A stretch of DNA of 64,000 nt from Vandiemenella viatica (GCA_031002005.1 CM061921.1:122232597-122296596), one strand, 5' to 3'; positions 1 to 12,254 are shown, counted from the stretch's first letter. Made by a program: numbers and translations. Notes: generated from the letters alone by a model not told the origin.

Positions 1-547
1 AAAATATTGTATAAATGATTAGTTAACTGAAACTAAATAAGATCAGATTATTAATGAGAATTGTGAAGGGGTCTCTTGCTAACTATAAACTTCACTCTTG
101 GAGAAAAAGTTGATAATTTAATCCTTTGGTCCGTTTCTGTAGGAAAACCAGTGTTGAAATCCTGGCTTTACACATATAGGTGGTGACTAAAGCCATCAGA
201 CATTTTATAACTTCTTCAGCTAATATAGGAACTCCGGACGACATGACAGCGGAAGATGCATCAGTGGTATGGTCTAGCTTATGTGTTTGAGCAATGTGAC
301 GGTCAACTATTAAATTATAGACTCAAACTTGTGAATACGGCAAATTGTCTCGGATCCTATGTTAAATCTAAATGGGGTCCTCATCCATTCTTTGCAGCTG
401 TTGATTGGTGGAAAATGTTCCTAGTGGTTAGTGTCCAGGACTGACAAGCATTCCTTCTTTTCATCACCCGTTTACCTGGTAGCAGCTCACTACTTGCGAA
501 ACTGTCCCGCAATGCAACCTTACCAGTTCTATTTGCTATGCCGTGCT
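1..547. other. No recognised feature
   Basis: I see no element, gene or RNA here. Short open frames at 256-444 (+) and 381-584 (-) carry no motif that I recognise and overlap on opposite strands, so I treat them as chance. Confidence 0.5.
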
Positions 548-735
548 CAGGCCCGCCGCTAGCTGTTTGAGCGACCGCGTGCAATACCGATTATGCCGCC
601 CCCTGTCAAATTACAGCAGGGTGGATTTAGGAAACTTCCGAACCGGGTCAAAAAACTGTGAGAAAATTTCGTGGTGGCGACTGTCGATCACTCGTTTTGC
701 CGCCCCCCTCGATGTGCCGCCCACGTGCTGTCCAT
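548..735. mobile_element. MITE-like GC-rich segment, probably truncated
   Basis: A GC-rich island in AT-rich DNA starts with CAGGCCCGCCGCTAGC and contains two GCCGCCCCC-type strings (about 593 and 701). This 'CAG...GGCGCTAGC ... TGCCGCCCC' style resembles the ends of hAT-type MITEs common in arthropods. I could not find the matching inverted end or an 8-bp target duplication, so the copy is either truncated or misread. The overlapping ORF (543-947, +) is probably an accident of this island. Confidence 0.3.
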
Positions 736-2309
736 TCAAATTTATTGTTAGATACGTAAACCTACTCTATCATAGTGATCTCTATTTTTTAGATCAATTT
801 AGGCATTTTCAGAAAAAAACTGTTGCGAAAAACTTGATACTTGAATGTAGCATGTTTGAAGTATTCCGTGTGACCCGTGCCGTAATCATCTTCTCACCTC
901 CGCCAGTCCACAGGCTCATCAACGGCCGTCTTACAAACTTAATTTAATTTACCATACACTTTACATACTTGAAGGTAACAGTAATATTTCTTCCCAACAT
1001 TATCGATTTCACTGTTTTAAAAAATACGAAAATTAAGTTCACCTGGGAATAAATTATTACACAATCCCTGCTGTCAATAAATAATGGAGTAGGCCTGTGT
1101 TCATTACATTACACAAAAATCAAAGCAATAAAAACTTTGGGGATAGTTGTGAAACCAATGTTTTCTGCTTCATTACCATTTAAAGCACTTAGTGCTTTAA
1201 CTCAAAACTTTCTGCCACAATTTGTGTACGCTCAGTGGGTAATTTGTAGAAGATGCAGGTAAGTTGCACACCAAACGTTTACAGTCTGTTTTGAGCAGTA
1301 TATGGATGGTTGTGGGATTGTATAGAGTAACATTTCTATTTTACACAACATTAATAATAGTGACAATACTGGAGTTAATGTGAATCAAGCCTAAACGTTG
1401 CATAGCTAAAATTTACGTAAGTGAATAAATCGCTGACTTAAAGAATGTAATGTCTCCAACTCTACCACTTTGTGGTTTAGTTGTCAATTGTAGCATCTCC
1501 AAAGATAACTTGGCTAAACAATTTTAATTTCAATTTGTGGGAGAGGATCTTGAATTAATTTGCAGTGTAACATTTAAATTTGATAAAACAAATTGATTCA
1601 GTCTTGATTTGACATTGAAATTACAAGATCTGATGATGTAACGTCTCGTTTCGTCGCTATTAGCAGGACGTGGATCTTCGTAGGAGTTGCTTCCAGACAA
1701 ATTCTAGCGAAACACGGTGAACGGTGGTCAAATTAGAATCAGAAAACTGCCTCATACTAGGCTGGAGTTGGTAAGAATCTACCATCCTGTGCGCCAATCA
1801 CTCGCTCGATCCAGGAAACGTCTCGCGTTGGAGCAGCCGCCAATTTAATAGTTTACCTCGGTTGAATATCTAGATCATGGCATAGGTGCGGGCACAGATA
1901 AATTTACTGAAATTGTTTTTATACTACTCGCAATTTTGTATTGTTTTTTGTCCTCCATACTGAATCTTTACATTCTTCGCATCCATTGTACATAATTTAA
2001 AGATAAAAAAATCAAGACGTATGTAATCATGTAAATTGCTTCTATTGTCAAATCTCATTTCAGTGATATATGTTAATTCATCACAAATTTCATGGAAAAT
2101 TTGAGCAATTTACAATGCAAAACTTCTCTGGTGGACAAGCACTGCCAATGTTGACAAGCCCTGCTGTATCGAAGTCTACGGCTTTAGGATCTCTTAACAT
2201 ACGTGATACAAATAATGATACAAACTTCCCGTACGTACCAGAAAAATTGCATAGCTTTTTTATAAGTACCACAAATACTCACGCAAGATACCCAAAGTTA
2301 ATACATGCT
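736..2309. other. No recognised feature
   Basis: AT-rich DNA without recognisable coding or repeat structure. A consensus-like splice donor (CAG/GTAAGT) lies at 1256-1262 (+), after roughly 100 bases open in one frame, but there is no acceptor or homology to support an exon. A moderately GC-rich stretch at 1650-1850 is unassigned. Confidence 0.4.
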
Positions 2310-3445
2310 CTATTCTACCTCTACATCTACTTCTACATTTATACTCTGCAATTCACAAATATTGTGGGTGGCAGAGGGTGACAAGCACCAATCTTAGTTC
2401 TGTGCATTCCAATCCAGAATAGAACGAGGAAAGAAACGATACATAAAAGCATCAGCACGGCATCTTATTTCTCTAATCTTGTCCCTCCTGTCATTGCGAC
2501 CTAAAGGGGTTGGCGGAAGAAGTATTTCATTGCACTTATAAATTTAAGAATTTCGCATATTCTCCAATAAATTCACACGAAAACGACGTCGCCTGTGTGC
2601 CAAACAATCCCAGCCCAATATTTGTATCAATTCTGTGACACTTTCGCAAGGACTGTAACTAGCAGTCACGAATCGAGCGGTTCCCTTATGTACTTTCTCC
2701 AATGTGTCAATTAATTCCTTGCGATATGGATCCCAAACTCCACACCAGTAATCCAAATACGAAGGCACTAGTGTTTTGTACGCTATTTCCTTTGTATGAG
2801 CATTACAACTTCTCAAAATACGACCTATGGATCGTAATCTAGAATTAGCTTTGCCTACGACGGAAGTTATGTGAAAGTCCCATTTCATGTTGCTTTGTAG
2901 GCCTACTATTACGCCCAGATACTTCAGGGAATCAGCCATGTCAACACCTGAATTGTTAACTTTGTACTTGTGAACAAAAGGAGTCTTTTTGTTACTTATT
3001 TGCATTGCCTTGAACGTTTTGCAGTTAAGTGTAAGCTTCCATTTATGGCACAATTCCGAAATAACATCCAGATCGCGCTGAATTTCTAAGCAATCGTCAG
3101 AGCACCTCATTTCCCTATAGGTAAGTGTATCATCAGCAAACAATCGCAACCTGTAATTGACGTTGTTATTGAGATCATTTAAAAAATTAAGAAAAGAGGT
3201 GGTCCTATTAAACTTCCTTGAGGAACACCCAAAGTAACATCTAGCTTAGAAGAGGTTTCCTAGTCAACAACGACATACTGTGACTGACCAGTTAGAAAAT
3301 CGCGTATCCATTCGCAAATCCGATCGGATATACTGTATGCTCGAATCTTTGCTAAAAGTCGGTTGTGTCTTACAGAGTTAAAAGCTTGGAGTTCATTACC
3401 AAACAACGTTAGCCTTGCGAAAGCTAATTCTATATTGCCATTCAC
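2310..3445 (-). pseudogene. CR1/Jockey-superfamily LINE, 3' half (RT), broken
   Basis: Remnant of a non-LTR retrotransposon. Read on the minus strand it gives an RT palm region (AFNSVRHNRLL, then a GVPQGS-type turn), the catalytic FADDT box at about 3,140, a KYLG motif, and the C-terminal tail ending near 2,544. The frame is broken by a stop after VVVD (about 3,257) and a one-base deletion just before NDLN (about 3,180). The 3' UTR runs to a (TCTACA)-like repeat at about 2,315-2,340, which is the usual site of a LINE tail. The 5' part (endonuclease, early RT) is missing, as expected for a 5'-truncated insertion. Degenerate copies of the same 3' end occur at 50,925-51,120 and 53,480-53,830. 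The clade assignment is by motif reading only. Confidence 0.8.
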
Positions 3446-5639
3446 GGGTCAAATTCTGAAGCAGTGTAACGTATCTGTGAAGGAAACATGTTTTAATGTC
3501 TTTGGTCGTCCTTCTGTGTTTCGCTTTTTAGGCGAACAGACAACAGAAGTTATTCATAAGCATTCCAAAATTCCTTGACAGGATCAAATCTGGTAGGCCA
3601 TTTTCTAATTCCTTTCTCTCATTCCTGTTTAAGCCCTACTGAGCACGTCGTTGATGAACCGTGAAGCCCTAAAATGATTGCATACGTATATAGGTAGCAG
3701 TGAAAAATACAATAATATCACGGTATTAAGGTCCCCTGGGGATTGGAATGAACACGCAGTTTACATTTCACGTAATATGATGGTGCGGGTAGTGATTACA
3801 ATGATACTAATTGAGTTCATTTCCCTTCATTCGAGTGATAACGTACAAAACTTTGTCGGTCTTAATCACGGGTTTGGATGTCTTAATTTGCCGCTGCAAT
3901 ATTTAAGTATTAATAATCCTGCGCTTGCTACACACAGGTCGTGGAGCACGTACACTGGAAGGCAATTAGGATTCTGATAATAGGGGCCGGGCATATCAGA
4001 GAGAGAATATGCGGCCTTCAGATTTATATCACTGTGGGCAGAAAGTACAGTACGAGCAAAATATGATTTCGTAAGTGCGACAGCTGTTTCTCTGCCCTAT
4101 CGTCTTTATTCCTGAGTTCGAACTGCTTTAAGTTTATTAGCTAATAGTGAATAACGGTAAAAAGTCGATTGGGTTCCCTGAGGATAAGTTGCGTTCAAGT
4201 TTCACTTAGTACTATAACTTCGTTACAGTGGTCAATCAGATTATACGTTGATGCTACCGCCCGAAGCAAAAATAAAAGCCATAATCGCTAACAATACGTA
4301 GGAAAAACCACTGCCGAATATGAACACTAAGTTATTAATAAGAAAAGAGAATTAAAGAACTAGAAATAATCTGTTAAGAAACTTCGACAGCACTATTCAA
4401 AAGTATTGATATCAGTAGATTAACATTGATCTTCGTCGAATTCCGGGACGAATTGTACTATATAATTTATATACCAAAAGACGATTTTATCGCCAGCATT
4501 TTTCTCACTGCTATTCTGCAAAAAGAACAGCAGCGAGACAAGGACGCGATGTAGTCTACATCGCGTGACCTTCCATTGCCCGGCAGACAGTGAAAAATTT
4601 ACTATCACCGCTAACACTTTTTTGTTCTTTATTGCGGTCTCGGAGAGAAGGCACTATTCTTGTAAGAGTCCAATCGAAGTAAAATACAGCAAATCTGGAG
4701 GCAAAGTGAAACCACCTTAGATATCGACATCACTCTTGCAGATTGTTTTCTTTCTTTCTTTCTTATACGCCAACACTGGCATGCTGATGTTACAAACATG
4801 AGTTATCGATTTAAGTGCTTATAAACATGCAGTCACTTTCTGAATATTACGTAAAACAGCTTGACACTCGCGATGTTAATGCCTATTAATGCTCCCGTTC
4901 TTCCGTTATTTATTGCAGAAATCAAAAGCAACGATAGGAGATGCTGGTCAAATTTCTCTTGCGGCAAATCTGAAGAAACGGTAGAAATGTGTAAAGTAAA
5001 CTACTCAAAAGTCTTAAGTGTCATAAAATTTTTCTTTTTCTGTAGCAAAATCATTTAACACTGAATCAAATTAGAAGAGTAGTGTTTTCATAGAATGAAA
5101 ACCGTACCACAACGCGTTAATTTTCACTTTCGCTTTGTACAAATTTAAAATCTGAATCGTAATTAATATTTTATATTATTTAGGCTCACGTTGTTTGCGG
5201 GTATGAACTTTTTGCTGATGGTTGTAGGATGTACCTTCGTGTTCTAAGCGATAGTTCCATACTACCAGCGAACGAATATAATGATTTTCTCTACACGATG
5301 TCATTAACTCAAATTCTTTCGATCATTAATCGCATTATTTTTTTAAACATTGTATTTAGAAGATTAAAAAACATTAGATTTATTGTAGTTGTGAATTTAG
5401 GCTGCGAAGATGAAGTGGTAAATATCCGTTCAACCAATGACTGCGAACTAAGCATTGTAGCTTTTGTAATAAATAATTACTTTTTCTGCAAAAATCGATA
5501 TTAAAATTGCTTAGAATAAAAGATTGCTGATGACCACAAAGATCATTGGGAGGAAATAATTATCTATTTATCCTGATTGATAGAATCGCATGAAGAATAT
5601 TTAATGAGTTAATTTTTTGTATGTAGATTTGGCATTATA
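3446..5639. other. No recognised gene; short repeats only
   Basis: About 2.2 kb of AT-rich DNA without a recognisable coding region. It holds a perfect palindrome at 4,544-4,566 (separate entry) and a CTTT microsatellite at about 4,747-4,766. ORFs at 3,678, 4,420, 4,861 and 5,229 show no motif. Confidence 0.45.
4544..4566. repeat. Perfect 11+1+11 bp palindrome
   Basis: Two perfectly complementary 11-base arms (ACGCGATGTAG and its complement) are separated by one base. The arms are GC-rich relative to the surroundings and contain two CpG dinucleotides each. Either transcript would fold into a tight hairpin; on DNA it could be a dimeric protein site. No function is assigned. Confidence 0.85.
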
Positions 5640-6515
5640 CAAGTTTTAAACGGGCGCTAGACAATAACATTGGAGACCTCTCATTTCGATAGACGAGGCC
5701 ACCAACGTCCCGGATTGTCATACTAGTGGTAACATTACAAGTCGCACACCCAACCATGAATCGGATGTCATGATCCTTTGTTTAAGTCTTGTTGTCGGGA
5801 GTCTTTGAACGTGTCCATAGAATCTCTGTTTTCTGATGTCTGCTGCAGGCTTACAAGTCTTGAGGTCGACTCCCTGTCCTTCTAGGATGTCAGTGGTCAA
5901 GGGAGTCATATGTCTTCCTGAAATCTACGAATGCACAGATGATCGGGCAGTTTCAGAAATCATTATACTTCAGTATTGTTTACAGGTTGAAGATCTGTTT
6001 AACACTGGAGCGCCTCGGTATGAAGCCTGCTTGGTATTCACCGATCGTCTGTTCCAGCTGTTCTTTGAAGAGGACTTGCTGGGTGGATCTTGTAGGTTGC
6101 TTGAATGTGGTAAATCCCTCTGTGATTGTTCACATTAATCCTGTCACATTTCTTCCTGTTTTCTGGTAATTTTTCTGTTCGCCAGATCTCTGTGATGATT
6201 TTTGTGAGTTCCTCCCGTGTGTTTGGCACTATGTTCTTCAAACGCCATCTTCACCAGATGATCTGTTGTTATTAAGTCTGAGAATATGCCCGTGAATTTC
6301 ATTTTGGTAGGTGGTTGGGAATCAGGATGTATATATACTTGAATCTAGCAAATTTTGGGAGTGATTCTGGGCAGTTCAATTGTTCAGAGACGTACCAAAC
6401 CAACTCCTTGCAATTTTCTTGATTAGTCAGTGCGAGATTACCGTCCTGTCTTTTAAAGCATAAATTCTGTGTGGAGTATCCCTGGATGTTTCTTGCGGAC
6501 GTCCTGTAGTGTGGT
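5640..6515 (-). pseudogene. RTE-like LINE, RT portion with internal deletion
   Basis: Minus-strand remnant of an endonuclease/RT LINE of RTE type, downstream half of the copy that resumes at 7,351. Reading direction right to left: linker (NLCFKRQDG at about 6,470), start of the RT (NNHRGI near 6,130), the GEYQAGF box near 6,040, and FVDFRKTYDSLDH near 5,910. The sequence then jumps directly to the C-terminal tail (FYGHVQRLPTTRL, about 5,800). The FADD-containing centre of the RT is therefore absent. Stops interrupt every motif block. RTE elements encode an APE-type endonuclease followed by RT in one ORF, which fits the order seen here plus the 7,351-8,345 part. Not functional. Confidence 0.75.
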
Positions 6516-7350
6516 GTACCCGGGAGTAAGGATTGCCACCAGTTATTATTTATTACTCTCTATCATTAAAATTTTGTATATAAATACCTTGTTCAATTTT
6601 GCCTGGGCGCCATGGAAGGAGTCCTTCCAGAATTTTCAATAAACATTCAGAAATTTAATTATTTGTTTTATTATAAGGAAATTTATATTAATTTTATATA
6701 CTGACACTTGCATTTATTGTTATCAACATAAGGAAAGATGATTTGCATTGACTAACATATATAACAAGAAAAATTGATTAAATAAACAATGAAATGACAG
6801 ATCATGAAGAAAGTCCGACTAACTCAAAATAAATTCAGAGAGCACAAGTCTCTACAGGTTTTCGCTTTCAGGTACAATGCGCCACACTTTGACTCGGTTT
6901 GTTCTGCGGAATGAAAATCGTGTAATTACCCTCTAGTTGATGTTTATGTTGAAGTCGCCTCTGTACGATCTTCTGGAATTTCTGTGCGCAACACACACAA
7001 AAACAAAATTTAATCTTCGCACTGTGTTTAACACTGGACGAGCACTTGCTTTGGAACACATTCGATGATTATCCTTTCGAACGGCGTCTCACTGGCCGAC
7101 TGCAATCGTCTCCTCAACACGAGGGTTTTAGTATGGAAAAAAAAAAAAAAAAATCTGTACTTCATGCACCGCTAGTACTGGCGGACTGTCCCCACTGAAG
7201 GAATGTGGTCCCCTTATCACCTTTCCCATCTCCAAACACCTGCACTGCATTACAAAGGGTGCCGCGATCGTTGCACTGCGAAATAGTCTCTGCTGCTCAC
7301 ACCAACCAACACTTGCTAGAAAATATGAAGCTTCCGCGAGCGAACCGCTT
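6516..7350. mobile_element. Unidentified insertion splitting the RTE-like LINE
   Basis: The LINE linker coding region stops near 7,350 and resumes near 6,515 (minus reading), so about 830 bp were inserted. The insert has a GTATATAAAT TATA-like box (about 6,577) followed by an AATAAA at about 6,640, and an A-run of about 15 at 7,139. This suits an LTR or a small retroelement but is not proof. Exact ends and a target duplication could not be fixed. The ORF at 6,868-7,059 (-) has no recognised motif. Confidence 0.45.
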
Positions 7351-8345
7351 TAGTAGATGTGCCGTGAGTCAGAGTCCTGAAATTCTTTTGGATGAATTAC
7401 AATTGTTTCTTAATGTGCCTCCTATTTGTTTGTCTGAGTGATTTTGTGACCTGTTTCCTGATCTCAAGAAAATGATGTTGCGTTTCATGCGATTTTATAC
7501 TATTGTATTTTGCTAGGCTCTTTTTCGTTCTTCCAATACGTCTTCAACATGCTGAGTTCCACCACTGATGTTGCGTGTTTTTCTCCCGCGGGTTTAGCTT
7601 TTTAGCGTCTTGTATGATCTTGTTATGGAGCTGTTCCCAGGTGCTTGCATCTTCCTTTTCCCATACTCCTTTATGTTGTTTTCGTAGTTCCTTTTTGTGT
7701 CGAATTCCTGAAGGTTTGTTTTCTTGAAGTAGGTTCTTATTGGAATAACTTTCTCTTTGATGCATACAAGGTCTCCGCACCTCTGCGGAGTTACACATCA
7801 TGCACTTGTTTCTATGAAGGGTGGCGTTCTAATATTCGCCGAGCTTCCGAGGGTATTTTCATAGGGAGGTCGACATGATATTTACGTTGTTCTGTTAGTA
7901 CAGCTCGACCAGTCTCATTCCATTCTTGTTGGTGAATTTATGAGCTGGGAATTTTCCTACAGTTCTTCGGTGTTCCTTTTCCCTGCCAACTTGTGCGTTG
8001 AAGTCAACTAGTAGAATCTTTGTGCCTTCTCAGGTACTGTCATCATGACTTCGTTGAACTGTTCCACCTTATTAAGATCTTTCTTGTGGGAGAATATGCA
8101 TTTGTAAGTATTTCTTGTTCGCACACTGCCGGCGCATTGTCATTATCCTGTTGTCCTTGTGTGTAACTTCTTTGATTGAAACGACTATAGTCTTGTGTAT
8201 CGCAAATGCCATACCCTCGAGTGGGATGGAGACTCTTCCAACCTGCTTGTCTGTGGTTGCTGACTTCTATTTATGTATTCTCTGATGCGTCTGGATATGA
8301 TACAGTCCGTCTGACGTTACTACAGAGTACTATGTACCGATGATA
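7351..8345 (-). pseudogene. RTE-like LINE, APE endonuclease and linker
   Basis: Upstream half of the LINE copy that continues at 6,515. On the minus strand I read the endonuclease segment GMAFAIHKT (about 8,200), then DFNAQVGREKEHRRTVGKF (about 7,990), the GDFNAQ-type box of the endonuclease family. The endonuclease-RT linker follows, with the WWN motif near 7,555 and a basic helix EIRKQVTK near 7,470. Frameshifts and stops separate these blocks. The longest open piece is 7,544-7,801. In this family the endonuclease nicks the target for reverse transcription primed on the target. The 5' end of the copy is near 8,345. Confidence 0.75.
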
Positions 8346-9264
8346 CAACAATACACCCCTCGCGATGTACGCAAACATTGCGCCGCACGCTGGAACACCA
8401 AAAATTACTAAACAATCTTCAAATAAAGCCCTAAATAAGATCGAGTAGCATTACACATTATTATGTTCTGTTCCATATGTTGATTTCTAGGTTCTTCGTA
8501 TCCTATACCGGCTGCTATTAGAAGTAGTTTTAGAAAACAATTATTGCATTTTAGTTATATTGAAATGATTTCGGTGATCATATATACGGTTTGTTTGTCT
8601 TCAAAATTAAAATGTCTGTCAGTACAACTCCACAAATCTCTGTAATCGCAATCCTTTAACTGAAAATCGTAGACTGACATCAACAAATCTGTACTTTAAA
8701 AGCTACTTAAGTCAAATTGTTGGAGCAATCACTCTTTCCAACTAATATACCTTGTACTCTCTGTATAACAGACATTTAGTTGCTATGTAGTGCTTTAATA
8801 TGCAAAGTGATAGAGATCTGTCGCGAATACCCCGTGCTTTGTACACGAGAAATGAATTCTTGTAAACCTGTCCGAAAATGTTATGAATTAATATTTTCCG
8901 GAGCTTTAATATTAACACGAACGCTGACTGCAAAACAACCGCTTACTGTACCCTGCTACACCAGACACTGGAATACTGCCAACTAAATCAATTAAACAAC
9001 ATGTAAACATAATTTTATGGACTAACAAAACAAAGATAAACGAATTTTAGCGGTAGACTCGTTCCCAGGTTGCTTGTTATACTACTATATCCATGCATTC
9101 CAGACTCTCATGTCACAGGTAGCCATGTTAAACCGCTCCGCCCGTCATCTCTTCCGATTATATCCTTTGTTGATCTCTTCGTATTCATTTTATGGCGCTA
9201 TTTTAATTGTCTGTAAAGAAATGAAGTAGTTCAGGCTACTTTTTTCTTTCATATTTCCCCAATT
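8346..9264. other. No recognised feature
   Basis: AT-rich sequence; I see no coding motif, terminal repeat or structured RNA. Confidence 0.45.
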
Positions 9265-9697
9265 TGACATCGAACTTTGAGATTATTTTTTCCTTCATCA
9301 GTCTTTCGACTTATTTGATGCTTCCCGTCGTATCTTGTGCTAATCGTTTCATCTCTAAACATCCCTTACAACCCACGTCCTCAATTATCTGCTTCATATA
9401 TTCTAATCTCTGTCTTCCTCTGCAGTCCTTACCTTCTACTGTTCCCTCCACTAACAAATTAACAAATGCAGCATGTCTCAAAATATGACCTACCAACCTG
9501 TCTCTTCTTTCTGTGAGCTTCTTCCACAAACTTCTTTCCTCACCCATCATTTCCAAAATTCGTTCATTTCTTACTTTGTCTGTCTACTTAGTTTTCAGCA
9601 TTCTTCTGTAGCACCACATTTCAAATGCTCCAATTTTCTTTCATTCTGACATTCCAAAAGTCCATGCTTCGCTACCATAAAGTGTTGTGTTGCGATA
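9265..9697 (-). pseudogene. LINE C-terminal tail (same family as 60,135-60,790)
   Basis: Minus-strand remnant of the C-terminal tail of an endonuclease/RT LINE protein. Recognisable pieces are YGSEAWT (about 9,680), MMGEERSLWKKLTERR (about 9,545), the GHILRH motif and RLEYMKQIIEDVG. A second copy at 60,135-60,790 shares the same order and much of the residue sequence. The copy ends abruptly at about 9,697, where a Penelope-type terminus begins. The catalytic RT centre is not present here. Confidence 0.75.
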
Positions 9698-10035
9698 GTG
9701 CAAACATCATGCTGGTTGAGGTCACAGGCGACCTACAACCACACCTCAAAACTTAAATGTAAATGTAAGTTATAACATGAATCCCACCTTATTAAACCTA
9801 GGAAACAAGACGTCCTGCTACATAATTCAAAACCGATATGTAAATATAAGTCATATTATGCTTCCTATATATAAGAATAATTTCGTTATATATAAAAAAC
9901 CATTATATTAAGAATATTACATATTACAGAAAACATTGTACGCTGAAGATTCCTCGACGAGAGGCGAAACGCGTCCGTCAAATAAATAATATCCAACAAT
10001 AGTTGTATTGACGTAATTATTAAATAATAATTATT
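9698..10035 (+). mobile_element. Penelope-like terminal fragment (pLTR)
   Basis: The segment carries a hammerhead-like motif (9,943-9,975) followed by AAATAAATAA and a conserved string ending in GTTGTATTGACGTAAT. The same arrangement follows the motif in the two inverted-repeat Penelope-like elements at 36.3 and 38.0 kb (GTTGCATTGGCGTTAT). There is no ORF and no second arm, so this is a lone or truncated terminus. The left limit is set by the end of the adjacent LINE and the right limit is approximate. Confidence 0.6.
9938..9982 (+). ncRNA. Minimal type-I hammerhead ribozyme motif, GUC site
   Basis: Core boxes in order: CTGAAGA (9,943-9,949; fits CUGANGA), stem II CCTC/GAGG around a GACGA loop (9,952-9,964), GAAAC (9,966-9,970), a two-base stem III loop GC and the cleavage triplet GTC (9,973-9,975). 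Stem I can form from TACG upstream with CGT downstream, with further A/T pairs outward. Two bases between the core box and stem II look unpaired, which departs from the textbook core but recurs in every copy in this window. Hammerheads with very short stem III are known from Penelope-like elements. Activity is untested; this copy has the most canonical cleavage triplet of the five. Confidence 0.7.
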
Positions 10036-12170
10036 AGTTTATCTGCTTCACCTTCTATCTCTTCTACTACCCTTTCTATTCTTCTGTATATTATTCAGGT
10101 CAGCTATTAGTTAAACAATGCAAATTCTTCTGCAGGGTGACGAAGGAAACTGTTTCAGTATTAGTATCTTTCCCCACCGTACGAAATAAATAACCGTGCG
10201 GTATATAGGGAACAAAGTGTCTTATTTTGCTGCATGTCTCACGTAGTCGCATAACAAAAATAAAACATCAAGTCTAATTGACAGCTTCACGACTCCGGTG
10301 CCTCTGACGCAAGCGTTTTATGAAGGATGTAAACAATAGGCTTCTGTGTCAGGCGCATCATAACAGCCTTCCCCAGATTTGAATTGTGTTGGAACTCAAA
10401 TCTAAATAAAAGAAGAAAAACTTTCTCTTACCAGTCACGGGTGATTGCTTCAAGTTACAAGAATTTTGAACTGGTGGTAATACAATCCGAAACTGGTTTC
10501 CAAGCACATCAAACATCAGAAGGTCATAACATATACATAAATTACCCAAATAAGACAGGATTTTTATGTAGTGCAAAAGCCCTTTTTTTACAGACCCGGT
10601 AAGTATATCTTCATCGCTTTGAGCGCAATTTTTAAGCATACTCGTTCTTCATTCATCCATTTTTCATCGCCTGACTGACTATTGAATTGTTACGTATTTC
10701 CACTGTCTCATTGTTTACGGGGTCAAGCAACTACAATGGACACGAATTCCTTAAACAAAAGCAAATTTACTTCTATTAAAAATCCAATGGTTCATTCTCC
10801 TTCATAACGATTTTCCTATTAGTAGTCCTTTTTTTTCTCAACATTGTTACAGAAAATATCCTAACATAAGCAAATCAGAGCAGACGTGATAGTAGCTTAC
10901 TTTGCGACACTTCGACGAAGTAATCTACCAGTTGTCTCATTCTTTTCTCTAAATCGGAAATATCTTGTACATATTCCTTAAACATAACAAATGTAGCTAC
11001 TTTACTCCATTAAAACGGTATAAATCCATCCATTCTTCACACAAAGTCCTCTCAGAATTACACAATTGCTCATAACCAATCAATTTTCTTCATACTTTCA
11101 TACAATAATTCTTATACATGCCAATTTTCTGAGTTAAACAACATTTGAGAAATATTCACGTCTCACGCGTATCTGGTTATATTAGTATTTCTGCCGTTCC
11201 TTCTTTCTTTTCCTTACAAATCTGAGTATTTTATTATTTTGATTCAGTCGTTTCGTTTTCAGGTCAGAAACTACACTCACATTAACTCCTACATTGTCGC
11301 ATTTCACCAGATTTAACTTGAGCTGTCAGAGTGGTGGACATCCCTTTCAGGTGTACTCTGTACTAACTTCTGATCAAGTATTTTGGAGCAAAGCATCTAG
11401 TCATATTCTGGCCTCGAAACATCGCAGTTTTGAACATATAACTCATTAGCGGGCAACCTTCTGTTCTGTTGAGTTTCAGGATAAGCTGGAGGTAATTGCG
11501 AATTTCAGTACTCGTATTGCCCTTTAAATCTGTCAATGAATTGAAACCACCTACCAGTAAGTAATAGAATGTTAATACTCATGAAGTGTTGAATAAAGAG
11601 CTAGCATGCAAAACACAAGAGTATTAATGAATGGAATAACGACCAAGTTGGCTAGACTGCAAGCTTGATTTGAGTGTAATGATTGTCTTTGGTTTAGCAA
11701 GGAGAATCGAGAAGCGGTGTTATAGCTGTAAGCAACAGCTACAGTACTAAAATAAATGTTAAATAGGAGAAACATGGAACGAATTATTAATGAGAAGTGT
11801 GCAAGGTATTTGGAATAAAGTAATTTTAACCAGTGAAGTAAATTCTATTCGAGATAGTGACGACATTTCTTTAAATAGAAAAGAGGGAAAGTTGACGTTC
11901 GTCATTTTAGCAAATTCAAAATGCAAAATTAAATACAGTATAAAAATTTGTATGAATACTTTGGATCTGCGGCGTCGTGGACGATTTACTAAGGCCCCTT
12001 TCATAATTTAAAACTGAAAATTGACAAAGTTTTCGACAACAACTCTCTTATCATTTCAAACTGACTTTACCTAAAAATTTGGTGTATTTGATGTAAATCA
12101 GCAACACTTGGAGCCATTTTGGCATTTTTCAAAATTTTCGGCCTTTAGACTGAGGGGCCGAGGAGGGTAT
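10036..12170. other. No recognised gene
   Basis: About 2.1 kb of AT-rich DNA. The ORFs at 10,358-10,639 (-), 10,384-10,602 (+), 11,572-11,775 (-) and 11,759-12,011 (both strands) overlap and show no family motif. A sequence like a splice acceptor immediately followed by a donor lies at about 10,583-10,606; I do not call an exon. Confidence 0.4.
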
Positions 12171-12254
12171 TGTAATTGTTTTTTTATTTTATTTTAATCA
12201 GTGGCACTTGGTTACAAGAACATACAGCCATCACAAAGTTACATTGTTATTACA

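Noticed and set aside
543..947. 134-codon plus ORF
   Set aside because: Runs through a GC-rich MITE-like island; no recognisable domain and no splice or start context.
1150..1262. Possible exon ending in CAG/GTAAGT on the plus strand
   Set aside because: Open frame of only about 40 codons without an acceptor, homology or compositional signal.
10583..10610. TTTTTTTACAG immediately followed by GGTAAGTAT, like a five-base microexon
   Set aside because: No coding support on either side and no homology; chance pairing of splice-like strings is common in AT-rich DNA.
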